64,000 nucleotides of DNA from an uncultured Collinsella sp. (lineage in GTDB: Bacteria; Actinomycetota; Coriobacteriia; Coriobacteriales; Coriobacteriaceae), in contig UQIB01000010.1 in assembly GCA_900541015.1 (NCBI GenBank), forward strand, positions 1 to 64,000, written 5' to 3'. Below are positions 16,742 to 27,118 of this stretch, one piece after another. Position numbers and translations under genes: made by a program. Numbering within the stretch: the first letter of the stretch is position 1; each line of letters starts with the position of its first letter. The notes below the pieces were generated by a model. It was not told the DNA's origin and did no database searches. It saw only the letters and a program-made list of their open reading frames with translations.

Positions 16742-19700
16742 ATGCAGGCAGATTTCGCTCAGCAGCAGGGCCTTTATCGCCCCGAATTCGACCGCGATGC
16801 ATGTGGCATCGGCGCGCTTGCCGATATCAACGGTGAGCGCCATCACCAGATCCTGGACGACGCACTGTCCATTCTGGTCAACTTGGAGCACCGCGGTGGC
16901 ACGGGACTCGAGAAGAACACCGGCGACGGCGCTGGCATCCTGTTCCAGGTTCCGCATCACTTTTTCCGTAAAGAGGCTCAAAAGTGCGGCCAGATTCTGC
17001 CGGCAGAGGGCGACTATGGCGTGGCCATGCTGTTCTTCCCGCAGGACGACAAGGGCGTAGAGGATGCCCGCCGCGTGTTTGAGGAAGGCTGCGCCGAGGC
17101 TGGCGTGCCGCTGCTCTTTTGGCGCGAGGTGCCCGTCGACCCGCACGACCTGGGCGAGACGGCCCGCGCCTGCATGCCTACCATCCTGCAGGCCTTCCTG
17201 GGCCGTCCGGACGACACGCCCGCCGGCGATGCCTTTGAGCGTCGCCTGTACGTGTGCCGCCGTACCATCGAAAAGAAGGCCGACGCCGAGTTTGCCCTGC
17301 GCGACAAGATCTTCTATGTGTGCTCCATGAGCTCGCGCACCATCGTGTACAAGGGCATGTTGGTCGCCACGCAGATGCGCCGCTTCTTCATCGACCTCAA
17401 CGACGCCGCCGTCAAAACGGCCGTGGCGCTCGTCCACTCGCGCTACTCCACCAACACTACACCCAGCTGGGAGCGCGCGCACCCCAACCGCTTTATCATC
17501 CACAACGGCGAGATCAACACCCTCAAGGGCAACGTCAACTGGATCCGCGCCCGCGAACCCAACCTGTACAGCCCCGTGCTGCAGCACGATCTTGAGCGCG
17601 TGATGCCCATCATCAACCGCGAGGGCTCTGATTCCGCGATTTTGGACAATGTGCTCGAGTTTTTGGTCATGAACGGTCGCCCGCTCACGCGCGCCGCATC
17701 CATGCTGTTGCCCGAGCCGTGGGACCACAACGACAGCCTGAGCGAGGAACGCCGCGCCTACGACGCCTACCAGTCCATGCTCATGGAGCCCTGGGACGGC
17801 CCGGCCGCCATCGCCTTTACCGACGGTCGCACGCTGGGTGCCGCCCTCGACCGCAACGGCCTGCGCCCCGCCCGCTACTACGTGACGCGCGACGGCCGCT
17901 TTATGCTGGCGAGCGAGGTGGGCACCATCGAGGTGAGCCCCGAGAACATCCTGACGAGCGGCTGTCTGGGACCGGGCCAGATGCTCGAGGTCGATTTTGC
18001 CCGCGGCCGCGTCATCTACAACGACGAGCTGCGCGCCCGTTACGCCAAGGAAAAGCCCTATCGCGACTGGATCGCCGAAGAGACGCTGACCGTCGACGCG
18101 CTCGACAAGCCCGTCGCGCCCACGCCCGCCGAGGACGCCGAGGTGCCCGCCGCCGTGCGCATGGCCAAGCTCGGGTATCACTGGGATGATGTTGACGAAG
18201 TCGTGCGTCCCATGGCCCAGCAGGGCAAGGCGCCGCTCGCCTCGATGGGTATCGATGCGCCGCTGGCCTGCCTGTCCAAGAAGACGCGCTCGTTCTTTGA
18301 CTACTTCTATCAGCTGTTCGCCCAGGTCACGAACCCGCCGATCGACGCCCTTCGCGAGCATATGGTCACCTCGACCACGCTCTACCTGGGCAACCACGGC
18401 AACCTGCTCGAGGACTCTCGTACGGCCTGTCAGCTGGTGCGCTTGGAGCGCCCACTGCTGAGCGAGGAGGAGTTCGAGCGTATCTGCGCCATCGACCGCG
18501 TGGGCTTTAAGACCCGCCGTTTCCGTGCCGTGTACCGCCGCGACGCGGGTGAGGGCGCGCTGCAGGCTGCACTCAAGCAGCTTGCCGAAGACGTCGAGGC
18601 CGCGGTTCGCGATGGCGTGAACATCGTGGTGCTGAGCGACCGTGCTGCGGCGGGCGAGGTCCCTGTGCCGTCGCTGCTCGCCGTGGGCTGCGTGCACAAC
18701 CACCTGATTCGCGCTGGCGTGCGTACCTTTGCCGACATCGTGGTGGAGTGCGGCGACGCCGTGTCCCCGCACGACTTTGCGGCACTGGTGGGCTACTCCG
18801 CGAGCGGCATCTATCCGTACAACGCGCACGCGTGCATTCGCGACTTGGCGGTGCACGGCGATCTGGACGTGACAGCCGAGCAGGGCATCGCCAACTACAA
18901 CAAGGCTGCGACCGCCGGCATCGTTTCCATCATGTCCAAGATGGGCATCTCCACGGTGCAGAGCTACCACTCCGCGCAGATCTTCGAGGCCGTGGGCTTC
19001 ACTCCGGAGTTCGTCAACGCGTACTTCGCCGGCACGGTGAGCCGTGTGGGCGGTATGGGTGTCGAGGACGTCGAGCGCGAGCAAAACGAGCGCTACGACG
19101 CCGCGCTCGCTATCCTTAAGAGCCCGGCTCCCGATCAGGTGCCCACGCTGGGCCTGACCAAGTGGCGTCCGCTCGGCGGCGAGGATCACCTCATCGATCC
19201 GCAGACTGTCTACTTGCTGCAGACCGCCTGCCGTGAAGACAACTACGACACCTTTAAAGAATACAGCGCCCGCCTGCACTGCGCCGGCCGCGCCGTGCGC
19301 CTGCGCGACCTGTTGGACTTTGATGCCAGCGGCCGTACTCCGGTGGCACTCGACGAGGTCGAGCCTGCGCTCAACATCGTCCGCCGCTTTAACACCGGCG
19401 CCATGTCGTATGGCTCCATCAGCAAAGAGGCACACGAGTGCATGGCCATCGCCATGAACCGCCTGCACGGCCGTTCCAACTCCGGCGAGGGCGGTGAGGA
19501 TCCGCGTCGCGAGACCCCGCTGGCTAACGGTGACTCCAAGAACTCCGCTATTAAACAGGTAGCAAGCGCGCGCTTTGGCGTGACGAGTCGCTACCTGTGC
19601 AGCGCTTTCGAGATTCAGATCAAGATGGCCCAGGGCGCCAAGCCCGGCGAGGGTGGCCACCTGCCCGGCAAGAAGGTTTACCCCTGGATCGCCGAGGTCC

Positions 19701-21427
19701 GTCAGTCCACGCCCGGCATCGGCCTGATCTCGCCTCCGCCGCACCACGACATCTACTCCATCGAGGACCTGGCAGAGCTGATCTTCGATCTTAAGAACGC
19801 CAACCCCGGCGCGCGCGTGTCGGTCAAGCTGGTCAGCGAGGCCGGCGTCGGCACCATCGCCACCGGTGTGGCCAAGGGTGCTGCCGACAAGATTTTGATC
19901 AGCGGCCACAATGGCGGCTCGGGTGCCGCTGCGCGCGACTCGATCTGGCACGCGGGTCTGCCGCTGGAGCTCGGTCTTGCCGAGGCCCAGCAGACGCTGC
20001 TGCAAAACGGTCTGCGCTCACGCGTGGTGCTCGAGGCCGACGGTAAGCTCATGGACGGCACCGATGTCGCCGTCGCCTGCCTGTTGGGCGCCGAGGAGTT
20101 TGGCTTTGCGACCATGCCGCTCATCTCCATGGGCTGCCTCATGCAGCGCGATTGTCAGCAGGACACTTGCCCGGCCGGCATCGCTACGCAAAACTGCCGC
20201 CTGCGTCACGGCTTCCGCGGCAAGCCCGAGCACGTTGAGCACTTTATGCTCTTTGTTGCCGAGCAGCTGCGCGAGGTCATGGCGAGCCTGGGCTTCCGCA
20301 CCGTCGACGAGATGGTCGGCCATCCCGAGTGCTTACGCCAGATCGAGGTCCCGGGTAACCGCAAAGCAAACCTGCTCGATCTGTCGCCCGTGCTGGCGAG
20401 CGCGACCTGCGAGTTCGGTGCCCATATTCCGGGTGCCGACGGTCGCCACTTCCTGCCGCAGATGGCCGCGGACAGCGAGCTCGACAAGACGCTCGACTCC
20501 ACGTTGTTTGTGCCCTATACGGCCGATGCCCGTGCGCACCTGCGTCCGATTCGCTTCCGCGCCGATATCGCCAACGTCAACCGCTGCGTGGGCACCATTT
20601 TGGGCAACGCGGTGACCAAGGCGCATCCCGAGGGCCTGCCTGCCGGCTCCATCACCATCGATTGCGATGGTTCGGCCGGTCAGAGCTTTGGCGCCTTCCT
20701 GCCGCGCGGCATAACGCTCAACGTGTGCGGCGATGCCAACGACTACTTTGGCAAGGGCCTTTCGGGCGGCGAGGTGTCGGTGCGCCCCAATCCGCATGCG
20801 ACCTACAAGTTCGACGAGAACATCATCGTGGGCAACGTTGCGTTCTTTGGTGCCACGAGCGGCCGCGGCTTCATTAACGGTCTTGCCGGCCAGCGTTTTG
20901 CCGTGCGCAACTCCGGTGCCACGGTGGTGGTCGAGGGCTGCGGCAACCATGGCTGCGAATACATGACGGGCGGTCTGGCGCTCATCCTGGGCGAGGTCGG
21001 GCAGAATTTTGCCGCCGGCATGACAGGCGGCGTGGCCTACGTCTTTGACCAGTACGGCACACTCAATGCCCGCGTGAACCACGAGAGCGTTGAGCTCAAG
21101 GCCCCGACGGCCGGCGAGCTGGCGCAGATTCGCGAGCTCATCCAGGAGCACGTGGACGCTACACAGAGCCCGCGCGGCATCAAGCTGCTCTACAGCTTTG
21201 AAACGATGAGCAAGCACTTTGTGAAGGTCATTCCGACCGAGTATGAGCGCGTGCTGGCGATTGTCGCCGCGGGCGAGGCTGCCGGCAAGACGCATGCGCA
21301 GGCTGAGGAGCTGGCGTTTGACATTGTGACCGGTCGCGCGAGTGCCGCTGATGTCGCTCGCTTTGATGTTGCGGGCGCTGCGTCCGTGGCTGCCGGCTCT
21401 GTTGCTTCGACCAAGAAGGAGGCGTAA
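16742..21427 (+). CDS. gltB: glutamate synthase, large subunit
   Basis: The large subunit hydrolyses glutamine and uses the ammonia plus 2-oxoglutarate to make glutamate. After a 20-residue propeptide the nucleophilic Cys21 opens the glutaminase domain (CGIGALADINGERHH). The central and FMN-binding TIM-barrel domains follow (SNSGEGGEDPRR, KPGEGGHLPGKKV, SGHNGGSGAA). Cys residues for the 3Fe-4S cluster are in CQQDTCPAGIATQNC (about 1138-1153). The C-terminal beta-helix is glycine-rich. 1561 residues is normal full length. ATG 16742 follows GGGGAGG. gltD starts 6 nt after its stop. Confidence 0.97.
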   Translation: MQADFAQQQGLYRPEFDRDACGIGALADINGERHHQILDDALSILVNLEHRGGTGLEKNTGDGAGILFQVPHHFFRKEAQKCGQILPAEGDYGVAMLFFPQDDKGVEDARRVFEEGCAEAGVPLLFWREVPVDPHDLGETARACMPTILQAFLGRPDDTPAGDAFERRLYVCRRTIEKKADAEFALRDKIFYVCSMSSRTIVYKGMLVATQMRRFFIDLNDAAVKTAVALVHSRYSTNTTPSWERAHPNRFIIHNGEINTLKGNVNWIRAREPNLYSPVLQHDLERVMPIINREGSDSAILDNVLEFLVMNGRPLTRAASMLLPEPWDHNDSLSEERRAYDAYQSMLMEPWDGPAAIAFTDGRTLGAALDRNGLRPARYYVTRDGRFMLASEVGTIEVSPENILTSGCLGPGQMLEVDFARGRVIYNDELRARYAKEKPYRDWIAEETLTVDALDKPVAPTPAEDAEVPAAVRMAKLGYHWDDVDEVVRPMAQQGKAPLASMGIDAPLACLSKKTRSFFDYFYQLFAQVTNPPIDALREHMVTSTTLYLGNHGNLLEDSRTACQLVRLERPLLSEEEFERICAIDRVGFKTRRFRAVYRRDAGEGALQAALKQLAEDVEAAVRDGVNIVVLSDRAAAGEVPVPSLLAVGCVHNHLIRAGVRTFADIVVECGDAVSPHDFAALVGYSASGIYPYNAHACIRDLAVHGDLDVTAEQGIANYNKAATAGIVSIMSKMGISTVQSYHSAQIFEAVGFTPEFVNAYFAGTVSRVGGMGVEDVEREQNERYDAALAILKSPAPDQVPTLGLTKWRPLGGEDHLIDPQTVYLLQTACREDNYDTFKEYSARLHCAGRAVRLRDLLDFDASGRTPVALDEVEPALNIVRRFNTGAMSYGSISKEAHECMAIAMNRLHGRSNSGEGGEDPRRETPLANGDSKNSAIKQVASARFGVTSRYLCSAFEIQIKMAQGAKPGEGGHLPGKKVYPWIAEVRQSTPGIGLISPPPHHDIYSIEDLAELIFDLKNANPGARVSVKLVSEAGVGTIATGVAKGAADKILISGHNGGSGAAARDSIWHAGLPLELGLAEAQQTLLQNGLRSRVVLEADGKLMDGTDVAVACLLGAEEFGFATMPLISMGCLMQRDCQQDTCPAGIATQNCRLRHGFRGKPEHVEHFMLFVAEQLREVMASLGFRTVDEMVGHPECLRQIEVPGNRKANLLDLSPVLASATCEFGAHIPGADGRHFLPQMAADSELDKTLDSTLFVPYTADARAHLRPIRFRADIANVNRCVGTILGNAVTKAHPEGLPAGSITIDCDGSAGQSFGAFLPRGITLNVCGDANDYFGKGLSGGEVSVRPNPHATYKFDENIIVGNVAFFGATSGRGFINGLAGQRFAVRNSGATVVVEGCGNHGCEYMTGGLALILGEVGQNFAAGMTGGVAYVFDQYGTLNARVNHESVELKAPTAGELAQIRELIQEHVDATQSPRGIKLLYSFETMSKHFVKVIPTEYERVLAIVAAGEAAGKTHAQAEELAFDIVTGRASAADVARFDVAGAASVAAGSVASTKKEA

Positions 21428-21432
21428 GTGCC

Positions 21433-22914
<1,482 letters not shown>

Positions 22915-22931
22915 AGTAGTCATTTAAGAAC

Positions 22932-22972
22932 GTCCCCAATGACTAGTCATTTTTTGTCTAGTCGTTGGGGAC
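22932..22972. terminator. hairpin terminator after gltD
   Basis: A 15-bp stem (22932-22946 with 22958-22972, one G-U) starts GTCCCCAATGACTAG and encloses an 11-nt T-rich loop. There is no T run after it in either direction, so it may instead be a palindromic element of the GTCCCC type. Confidence 0.6.
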
Positions 22973-23267
22973 ACTCTTTGCGAGCGATTTGCTCGTTTGT
23001 CGACGTACGGGTGTTCATTTGTCGACTTCTTAGGCTGTGGTCACCTGTTGTTTCTGTGGTGGCTGCGGGTATCTGGCTCAAAAGGGCGGGTTGGCCGTCT
23101 ATGTTTACATGCTGTTTTGTTGCGGTGCGCATTTTCGGTCAAGCATCCCGTCAAGTGTTTGGTCAGCATCTGGTTTGCAGCCGGAGGCCTATTTTGCCCG
23201 CGCTGGTCGTGGCTGCCCGCCCTCCTCGTAAGCTCAAATTGAGGTTCATCAGTTTGAGGAGGATGCC
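22973..23267. other. intergenic stretch without a recognised gene
   Basis: Short frames cross this stretch, but none has a ribosome binding site plus protein-like composition. It probably carries the promoter of the gene starting at 23268, which I could not pinpoint. A strong GAGGAGG at 23256-23262 serves that gene. Confidence 0.5.
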
Positions 23268-23975
23268 GTGACTGACCACGTTTTAGACCGAGCGCAGCTG
23301 GCCGAAGCCGTCGGCAACGATATTGCCGACATGGCCCATTTTTGGATGCTGCGGAAGTTCCAGTTTTTGGAGCCGGCACGCGAACAGTTCGAGATCATTG
23401 TCGACCCGTGGCTCAGCTATTGCACCGAGCCTTCGCAAAACGAAATCATGGCCTACAACATGGCATTTACCGATTGGCTGCTCTTCGAGCGCCCCTATCG
23501 CCATGGCAAGACGCTGCTCGAGCTGTATGTTGACGAACCGCCGGCATCGCTTTCGCCTGCCTCGCTCAAGCGGCTCGAGCAGGTACGCGACACGCAGTAT
23601 TTCTCGCGCTTTGGCATTTTGGACAAGGATCCTGCGAACGGCATGGTTGCGCTGAAGGATACGCGTGCCGACCGTCGCTTTGATGTCTACGACCCGCATA
23701 TCGTGCAAAAGGAGCATTGGAGCGACGGTGCGATTGCGGTGCGCCTCGCCTGCGTCGACGATGTCTGGCTGACGGCGGGGCAGCTCTATCTGTATGACAT
23801 CGCGCGCCTGAGTGACACGGCGGTCGATGGGCCGGGTGCGGTGCATCCCGAGGATCTGCAGGACGGCTTTGACACCTCGTGCATCAGCTTCTTTTTGCGC
23901 CTGGTCCGCGACATTATGGGCGCCCAGGGGCGGTACGTGAAGTCGCTCAACATCTACGAGCAGGAGTGGGAGTAG
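23268..23975 (+). CDS. hypothetical protein
   Basis: The 235-residue product is soluble, acidic and unrecognised. It is rich in aromatic residues (MAHFWMLRKFQFLEPAREQFEIIV, AYNMAFTDWLLFERPY) with no signal peptide, membrane segment, repeats or catalytic motif. GTG 23268 is backed by a near-perfect GAGGAGG, which together with good codon use makes it a real gene. It stands alone, followed by a hairpin repeat. Confidence 0.75.
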   Translation: MTDHVLDRAQLAEAVGNDIADMAHFWMLRKFQFLEPAREQFEIIVDPWLSYCTEPSQNEIMAYNMAFTDWLLFERPYRHGKTLLELYVDEPPASLSPASLKRLEQVRDTQYFSRFGILDKDPANGMVALKDTRADRRFDVYDPHIVQKEHWSDGAIAVRLACVDDVWLTAGQLYLYDIARLSDTAVDGPGAVHPEDLQDGFDTSCISFFLRLVRDIMGAQGRYVKSLNIYEQEWE

Positions 23976-24010
23976 GGGATGGGCTGTCGCAGCGCCGTCG
24001 CGTGTCTATT

Positions 24011-24069
24011 TGTCTCGATCTGTAACGCTTGGCGGCTGTTTGAGCCCGTAACTGTTACAGATCGAGACA
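24011..24069. repeat. single 59-nt hairpin repeat
   Basis: Left arm TGTCTCGATCTGTAACG, a 25-nt loop, then right arm TGTTACAGATCGAGACA. It is the same family as the arrays at 16341 and 59851. Confidence 0.88.
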
Positions 24070-24217
24070 TTTCCCTGGTGTCGCTGGGGTGGGACTGCAA
24101 CGTATTCCGTCCCCCACATCCCCTCTTCCCTCCGTTAACCGATGCGTCTGCAGCAATCCAGCGGGACTAGGTGATAATGGACAAATGTTCATGTTAATCG
24201 TGAGGGAGGAGCTCGAT

Positions 24218-25588
24218 ATGGCGTCTGCCGATCGTTCCACGTTGTTTATCAATGCGACCATTCTGGATGGTTCGGAGCATATGGAGCCGCAGCCCGACAT
24301 GGCCGTGGCCGTTGAGCGCGGTGTCATCACGTGGATGGGGCCGAGTGCTGTGGCGCAGGCGCCTGCGGGTGCCGAGGTTATCGACCTGGCGGGTGCGTAT
24401 CTCATGCCCGGTCTCATCAATATGCACGTGCACCTGTGCGGCTCGGGCAAGCCTGTCTCGGCCGGCGATGCGGGAGCGCTGATGAAGAAGCTCGATAATC
24501 CCGTGGGGCGCGCCATTGTCCGCCATATCCTTAAAGGCAGCGCCCAGCAGCAGCTGGCAAGCGGCGTGACCACGGTGCGTGGTGCGGGCGATCCGCTGTT
24601 TGCCGATATCGCCGTGCGCAATGCCATTGACGCCGGCAAGTATCAGGGTCCGCGCCTGGTAGCGCCGGGAACGGGCGTTACGGTGCCGGACGGCCATGGC
24701 GCGGGCTTGTTCGCCCAGGTGGCCAACAGCCCCGTCGAGGCGGCCGAGCAGGTGCGCGACCTGTATGCGCGCGGTGCCGATGTCATCAAGCTGTTCGTGA
24801 CGGGCGGTGTGTTCGACGCTGCCGAGGTGGGCGAGCCGGGTGTGCTGCGTATGCCGGTGGAGGTTGCCACGGCGGCGTGCAAGGCTGCGCACGAGGTGGG
24901 CCTGCCGGTTATGGCTCATGTCGAGAGCACCGAGGGCGTGAAGGCCGCGCTTGAGGCCGGCGTCGATACGATCGAGCACGGTGCCCCGATGACTCCCGAG
25001 ATCTTGGAACTGTACCGCGGTGCCGCGGGCACGCAGCTTGAGGATCGTGCACCCAGCGTTACCTGCACTATCAGCCCGGCGCTGCCGTTTGTGTTGCTCG
25101 ACCCGGAAAAGACCCATTCGACCGATACGCAAAAGAAGAACGGCGACATCGTGTGTTCGGGCATCATCGAGAGCGCCCGTGCCGCACTGGAAGCTGGCGT
25201 TAAGGTGGGCCTGGGCACGGACTCGAGCTGCCCGTTTGTGACGCAGTACGACATGTGGCGCGAGGTAGCCTATTTTGCCAAGTACGTGGGCGTGAGCAAT
25301 GCCTTTGCGCTGCATACGGCCACGCAGGTCAATGCCGAGCTGCTGGGCCTGGGCGGCGAGACCGGCACGATTGAGTGCGGCAAGGCCGCCGATATCCTGG
25401 TGACGCGTGAGAACCCGCTCGATGACCTGTGCGCTCTGCGTGAGCCGATGCACGTGATGTGCCGCGGCGATCTGGTGCGCAAGCTCAAGGTGAAGCGCAT
25501 TCCCGAGGCGGACGCCGAGCTCGACGCGATTATGGCCATGCCAGCCGAAGCGCTGGCTGAGGAGCTGGCCCGCGACGGCGTGGCGTAG
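24218..25588 (+). CDS. metal-dependent amidohydrolase
   Basis: The 456-residue protein has the amidohydrolase-superfamily layout: a small N-terminal beta domain (FINATILDGSEHMEPQPDMAV), then the TIM barrel with a full metal-ligand set. Ligands are HxH in INMHVHLCG (about 70-72), a candidate carboxylated Lys in ADVIKLFVTGG (about 190), His in MAHVES and IEHGAPM, and Asp in LGTDSSCP. It closes with the family C-terminus (GKAADILVTRENPLDDL). It is closest in style to imidazolonepropionase-like and Xaa-Pro dipeptidase members; the substrate cannot be read. ATG 24218 follows GGGAGGA. Confidence 0.85.
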   Translation: MASADRSTLFINATILDGSEHMEPQPDMAVAVERGVITWMGPSAVAQAPAGAEVIDLAGAYLMPGLINMHVHLCGSGKPVSAGDAGALMKKLDNPVGRAIVRHILKGSAQQQLASGVTTVRGAGDPLFADIAVRNAIDAGKYQGPRLVAPGTGVTVPDGHGAGLFAQVANSPVEAAEQVRDLYARGADVIKLFVTGGVFDAAEVGEPGVLRMPVEVATAACKAAHEVGLPVMAHVESTEGVKAALEAGVDTIEHGAPMTPEILELYRGAAGTQLEDRAPSVTCTISPALPFVLLDPEKTHSTDTQKKNGDIVCSGIIESARAALEAGVKVGLGTDSSCPFVTQYDMWREVAYFAKYVGVSNAFALHTATQVNAELLGLGGETGTIECGKAADILVTRENPLDDLCALREPMHVMCRGDLVRKLKVKRIPEADAELDAIMAMPAEALAEELARDGVA

Positions 25589-25622
25589 ATGTGACAAAAG
25601 GACAGCTCCGTTGCCGCATACA

Positions 25623-25659
25623 AAAAGCCGAGGTCTCAACACGAGGCCTCGGCTTTTTT
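25623..25659 (+). terminator. intrinsic terminator after the amidohydrolase gene
   Basis: AAAAGCCGAGGTC pairs with GGCCTCGGCTTTT (one G-U) around a 9-nt loop and ends in a T run. With its flanking A run it can also stop transcripts from the minus strand. Confidence 0.85.
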
Positions 25660-25681
25660 ATCGAACAAATACTTAAGATTT

Positions 25682-25710
25682 GGGACAAACAAACCTGATT
25701 AATTTGTCCC
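25682..25710. repeat. GGGACA-type inverted repeat
   Basis: GGGACAAA (25682-25689) and TTTGTCCC (25703-25710) form an 8-bp inverted repeat just downstream of the convergent zinc-ribbon gene. Confidence 0.6.
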
Positions 25711-25721
25711 GCGTGCGGGCG

Positions 25722-26195
25722 CTAGGAGCGGGTTTCCATCTTGGCGTGGCACTTGGGGCAGGTGACGCGAATCTTGCCTTTGCCCTTGGGAACGGAGAGC
25801 ATCTGGCCGCAGTTGGGGCACTTGAGGTATGCCGTGGTTTTGCGGCCCTTCCACATCTTCTTGGCCGTGCGCTTGGCACGCTCAAAGTCTTCCTTGCTCG
25901 TTCCAGCCGCGCGCGAGGTGCTGGCCGCCGCAGTTCCGCCGCCCAAGCTGGCGACGAACTTGCCCAAGCCGGGGACCTTAGCCGAGCCGGTGACAAAGGC
26001 TGCGTTCTCCTTGCGACGTGCATCGATATTTTTGGACAGGCCGCGCAGCACGCCAATCACGATGACGGCGATGGCAATCCAGCTGAGCCACTGGATGCGG
26101 GCTATCGATCCGATCATCGCGATGACGATGCCGGCAAAACCCATCACGATGGTGAGTTCATCGGCGCCATTGCGGCCCTTCATAAAGTCATTCAT
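25722..26195 (-). CDS. small membrane protein with C-terminal zinc ribbon
   Basis: The 157-residue protein has two adjacent hydrophobic segments (IVMGFAGIVIAMIGSIA and LSWIAIAVIVIGVL) at about 15-50, a basic linker, and a C-terminal zinc ribbon with two CxxC pairs (LKCPNCGQML, VTCPKCHAKM). Such proteins are common in Coriobacteriia; the role is unknown. ATG 26195 follows AAAGG; an upstream in-frame start has a weaker context. It lies downstream of the copper operon on the same strand, but a two-tier hairpin separates them. Confidence 0.75.
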   Translation of the reverse strand: MNDFMKGRNGADELTIVMGFAGIVIAMIGSIARIQWLSWIAIAVIVIGVLRGLSKNIDARRKENAAFVTGSAKVPGLGKFVASLGGGTAAASTSRAAGTSKEDFERAKRTAKKMWKGRKTTAYLKCPNCGQMLSVPKGKGKIRVTCPKCHAKMETRS

Positions 26196-26250
26196 GCAAA
26201 TTGCCTTTCGTTCGATATGCTGCACGCCTTTATACCCGATTTAGAGCAAG

Positions 26251-26297
26251 GGGGACAGGTTAATCTGCACCAATGTGGTGCAAACATACCTGTCCCC
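26251..26297. repeat. two-tier GGGGACAGGT inverted repeat
   Basis: GGGGACAGGT (26251-26260) pairs with ACCTGTCCCC (26288-26297). Inside, TGCACC pairs with GGTGCA (26266-26271, 26277-26282). A decayed GTCCCC copy follows near 26326. It sits between csoR and the zinc-ribbon gene and may end the copper transcript. Confidence 0.7.
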
Positions 26298-26341
26298 GGA
26301 ATACCAAGACGGTGCAAAGAAGTCTGTCCCCAATGCCCCTA

Positions 26342-26614
26342 TTACTTGGAGAGCTTGTCGACGACGCGTTCGATTTCGGCGAGCTTGGCGGCTTTGAGGT
26401 CTTCGTCGCCCGATTCGATTGCCGAAGTTACGCAGCCCTCGATATGCGCCTTGAGCACGTCGGCGTTGATGCGCGCAATGAGCGCCTGCGTTGCCATGAG
26501 CTGCGTGGAAATATCGACGCAGTAGCGGTCCTCCTCGACCATCCGCAAGATGCCGTCGATCTGGCCGCGTGCCGTCTTGAGCATGCGGGTCACCGATTTG
26601 TGGTCTGCCATCAT
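26342..26614 (-). CDS. csoR: CsoR-family copper-sensing repressor
   Basis: CsoR represses copper-efflux genes until Cu(I) binds. The 90-residue all-helical protein keeps the Cu(I) ligand set: Cys32 (DRYCVDIST), His57 and Cys61 (LKAHIEGC), with the 25 and 4 residue spacings of known CsoR proteins. Tandem ATGs occur at 26614 and 26611, with GAGGA upstream fitting the first. It is the last gene of copA-copZ-csoR. A matching operator lies in front of copA, so the loop is autoregulatory. Confidence 0.9.
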   Translation of the reverse strand: MMADHKSVTRMLKTARGQIDGILRMVEEDRYCVDISTQLMATQALIARINADVLKAHIEGCVTSAIESGDEDLKAAKLAEIERVVDKLSK

Positions 26615-26656
26615 GGCGGGTCCTCGTTTCTGGTCGATCTTTCGGATATCCCCGTC

Positions 26657-26723
26657 AGTTGCGGTGAAATACGGACCGTTTAAAGGCCTAGGGCGGCACA
26701 ACAGTCCGTATTTCACCGCAACT
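26657..26723. repeat. palindromic element, AGTTGCGGTGAAATA family (copy 2)
   Basis: Arms of 20 nt (26657-26676, 26704-26723) pair perfectly around a 27-nt loop. The outer 15 nt equal copy 1 (13879), while the inner arm is CGGAC/GTCCG instead of GTTCCTG/CAGGAAC. It lies between copZ and csoR. Confidence 0.82.
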
Positions 26724-26749
26724 TCTGAGGATTCAGTAGGCGGCGTCTG

Positions 26750-26971
26750 CTACGCGGCGGTCACGGATAGGGCGTGGAACTTCTCGCCGGCGTCCTCGAC
26801 GGCGGCAGCGAGCTGCTCAGCGGTCACGGTGTCGGCGCACTCCACCTGTACGGTCTGAGTCTCATGATCGGCGTCGGCGTCGGTCACGCCGGCTATGTTG
26901 AGCAACGCCGTCTCGACGGTGGCGTCGCAGTGGCCGCACATGAGGCCGGTAGTCTTGATTGTGTAACGCAT
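26750..26971 (-). CDS. copZ: copper chaperone, CopZ-like HMA protein
   Basis: The 73-residue heavy-metal-associated domain carries Cu(I) to CopA. The metal loop is GLMCGHC, with CxxC kept and Leu-Met in place of the usual Met-Thr before the first Cys. The rest follows the ferredoxin-like fold (VETALLNIAGVTDADADHETQTVQVEC). ATG 26971 is chosen because GAGAGGA precedes it; a longer in-frame version (from 27082) would translate a palindromic repeat and is rejected. Confidence 0.9.
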   Translation of the reverse strand: MRYTIKTTGLMCGHCDATVETALLNIAGVTDADADHETQTVQVECADTVTAEQLAAAVEDAGEKFHALSVTAA

Positions 26972-26996
26972 GGGTATTCCTCTCTGTTGTGTCGGC

Positions 26997-27089
26997 TTTC
27001 CCAGGCACCCGACCTTGACCTTCAAGCCGTCGCTCGCGTACCAAAGTACGCGTCGCTCCTCTTTCAGGTCGATCTCGGGCACCTGGAAA
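26997..27089. repeat. 93-nt imperfect palindrome between copA and copZ
   Basis: Left arm 26997-27041 and right arm 27046-27089 are largely complementary around a 4-nt loop, with perfect GCGTAC/GTACGC at the tip and CCAGG/CCTGG near the base. In the transcript it would form a long rod inside the copper operon. It could lower or stabilise the downstream copZ-csoR message, or be a mobile palindrome. Confidence 0.75.
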
Positions 27090-27118
27090 ACCCGTTCTAA
27101 ATGGACGTAATGGTGAGC

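Noticed and set aside
16718..20005. Very long open frame on the minus strand opposite gltB
   Set aside because: gltB is unmistakable on the plus strand; the antisense frame is open only because of GC-rich codon structure and its translation is His/Ala/Arg-rich with no family features.
22939..23271. Possible small gene of about 110 codons after gltD
   Set aside because: It starts inside the hairpin, lacks a ribosome site and runs into the next gene; composition is not protein-like.
26972..27082. Longer N-terminus for the copper chaperone
   Set aside because: The extension would be translated from a long palindrome and lacks a ribosome site; GAGAGGA supports ATG 26971.
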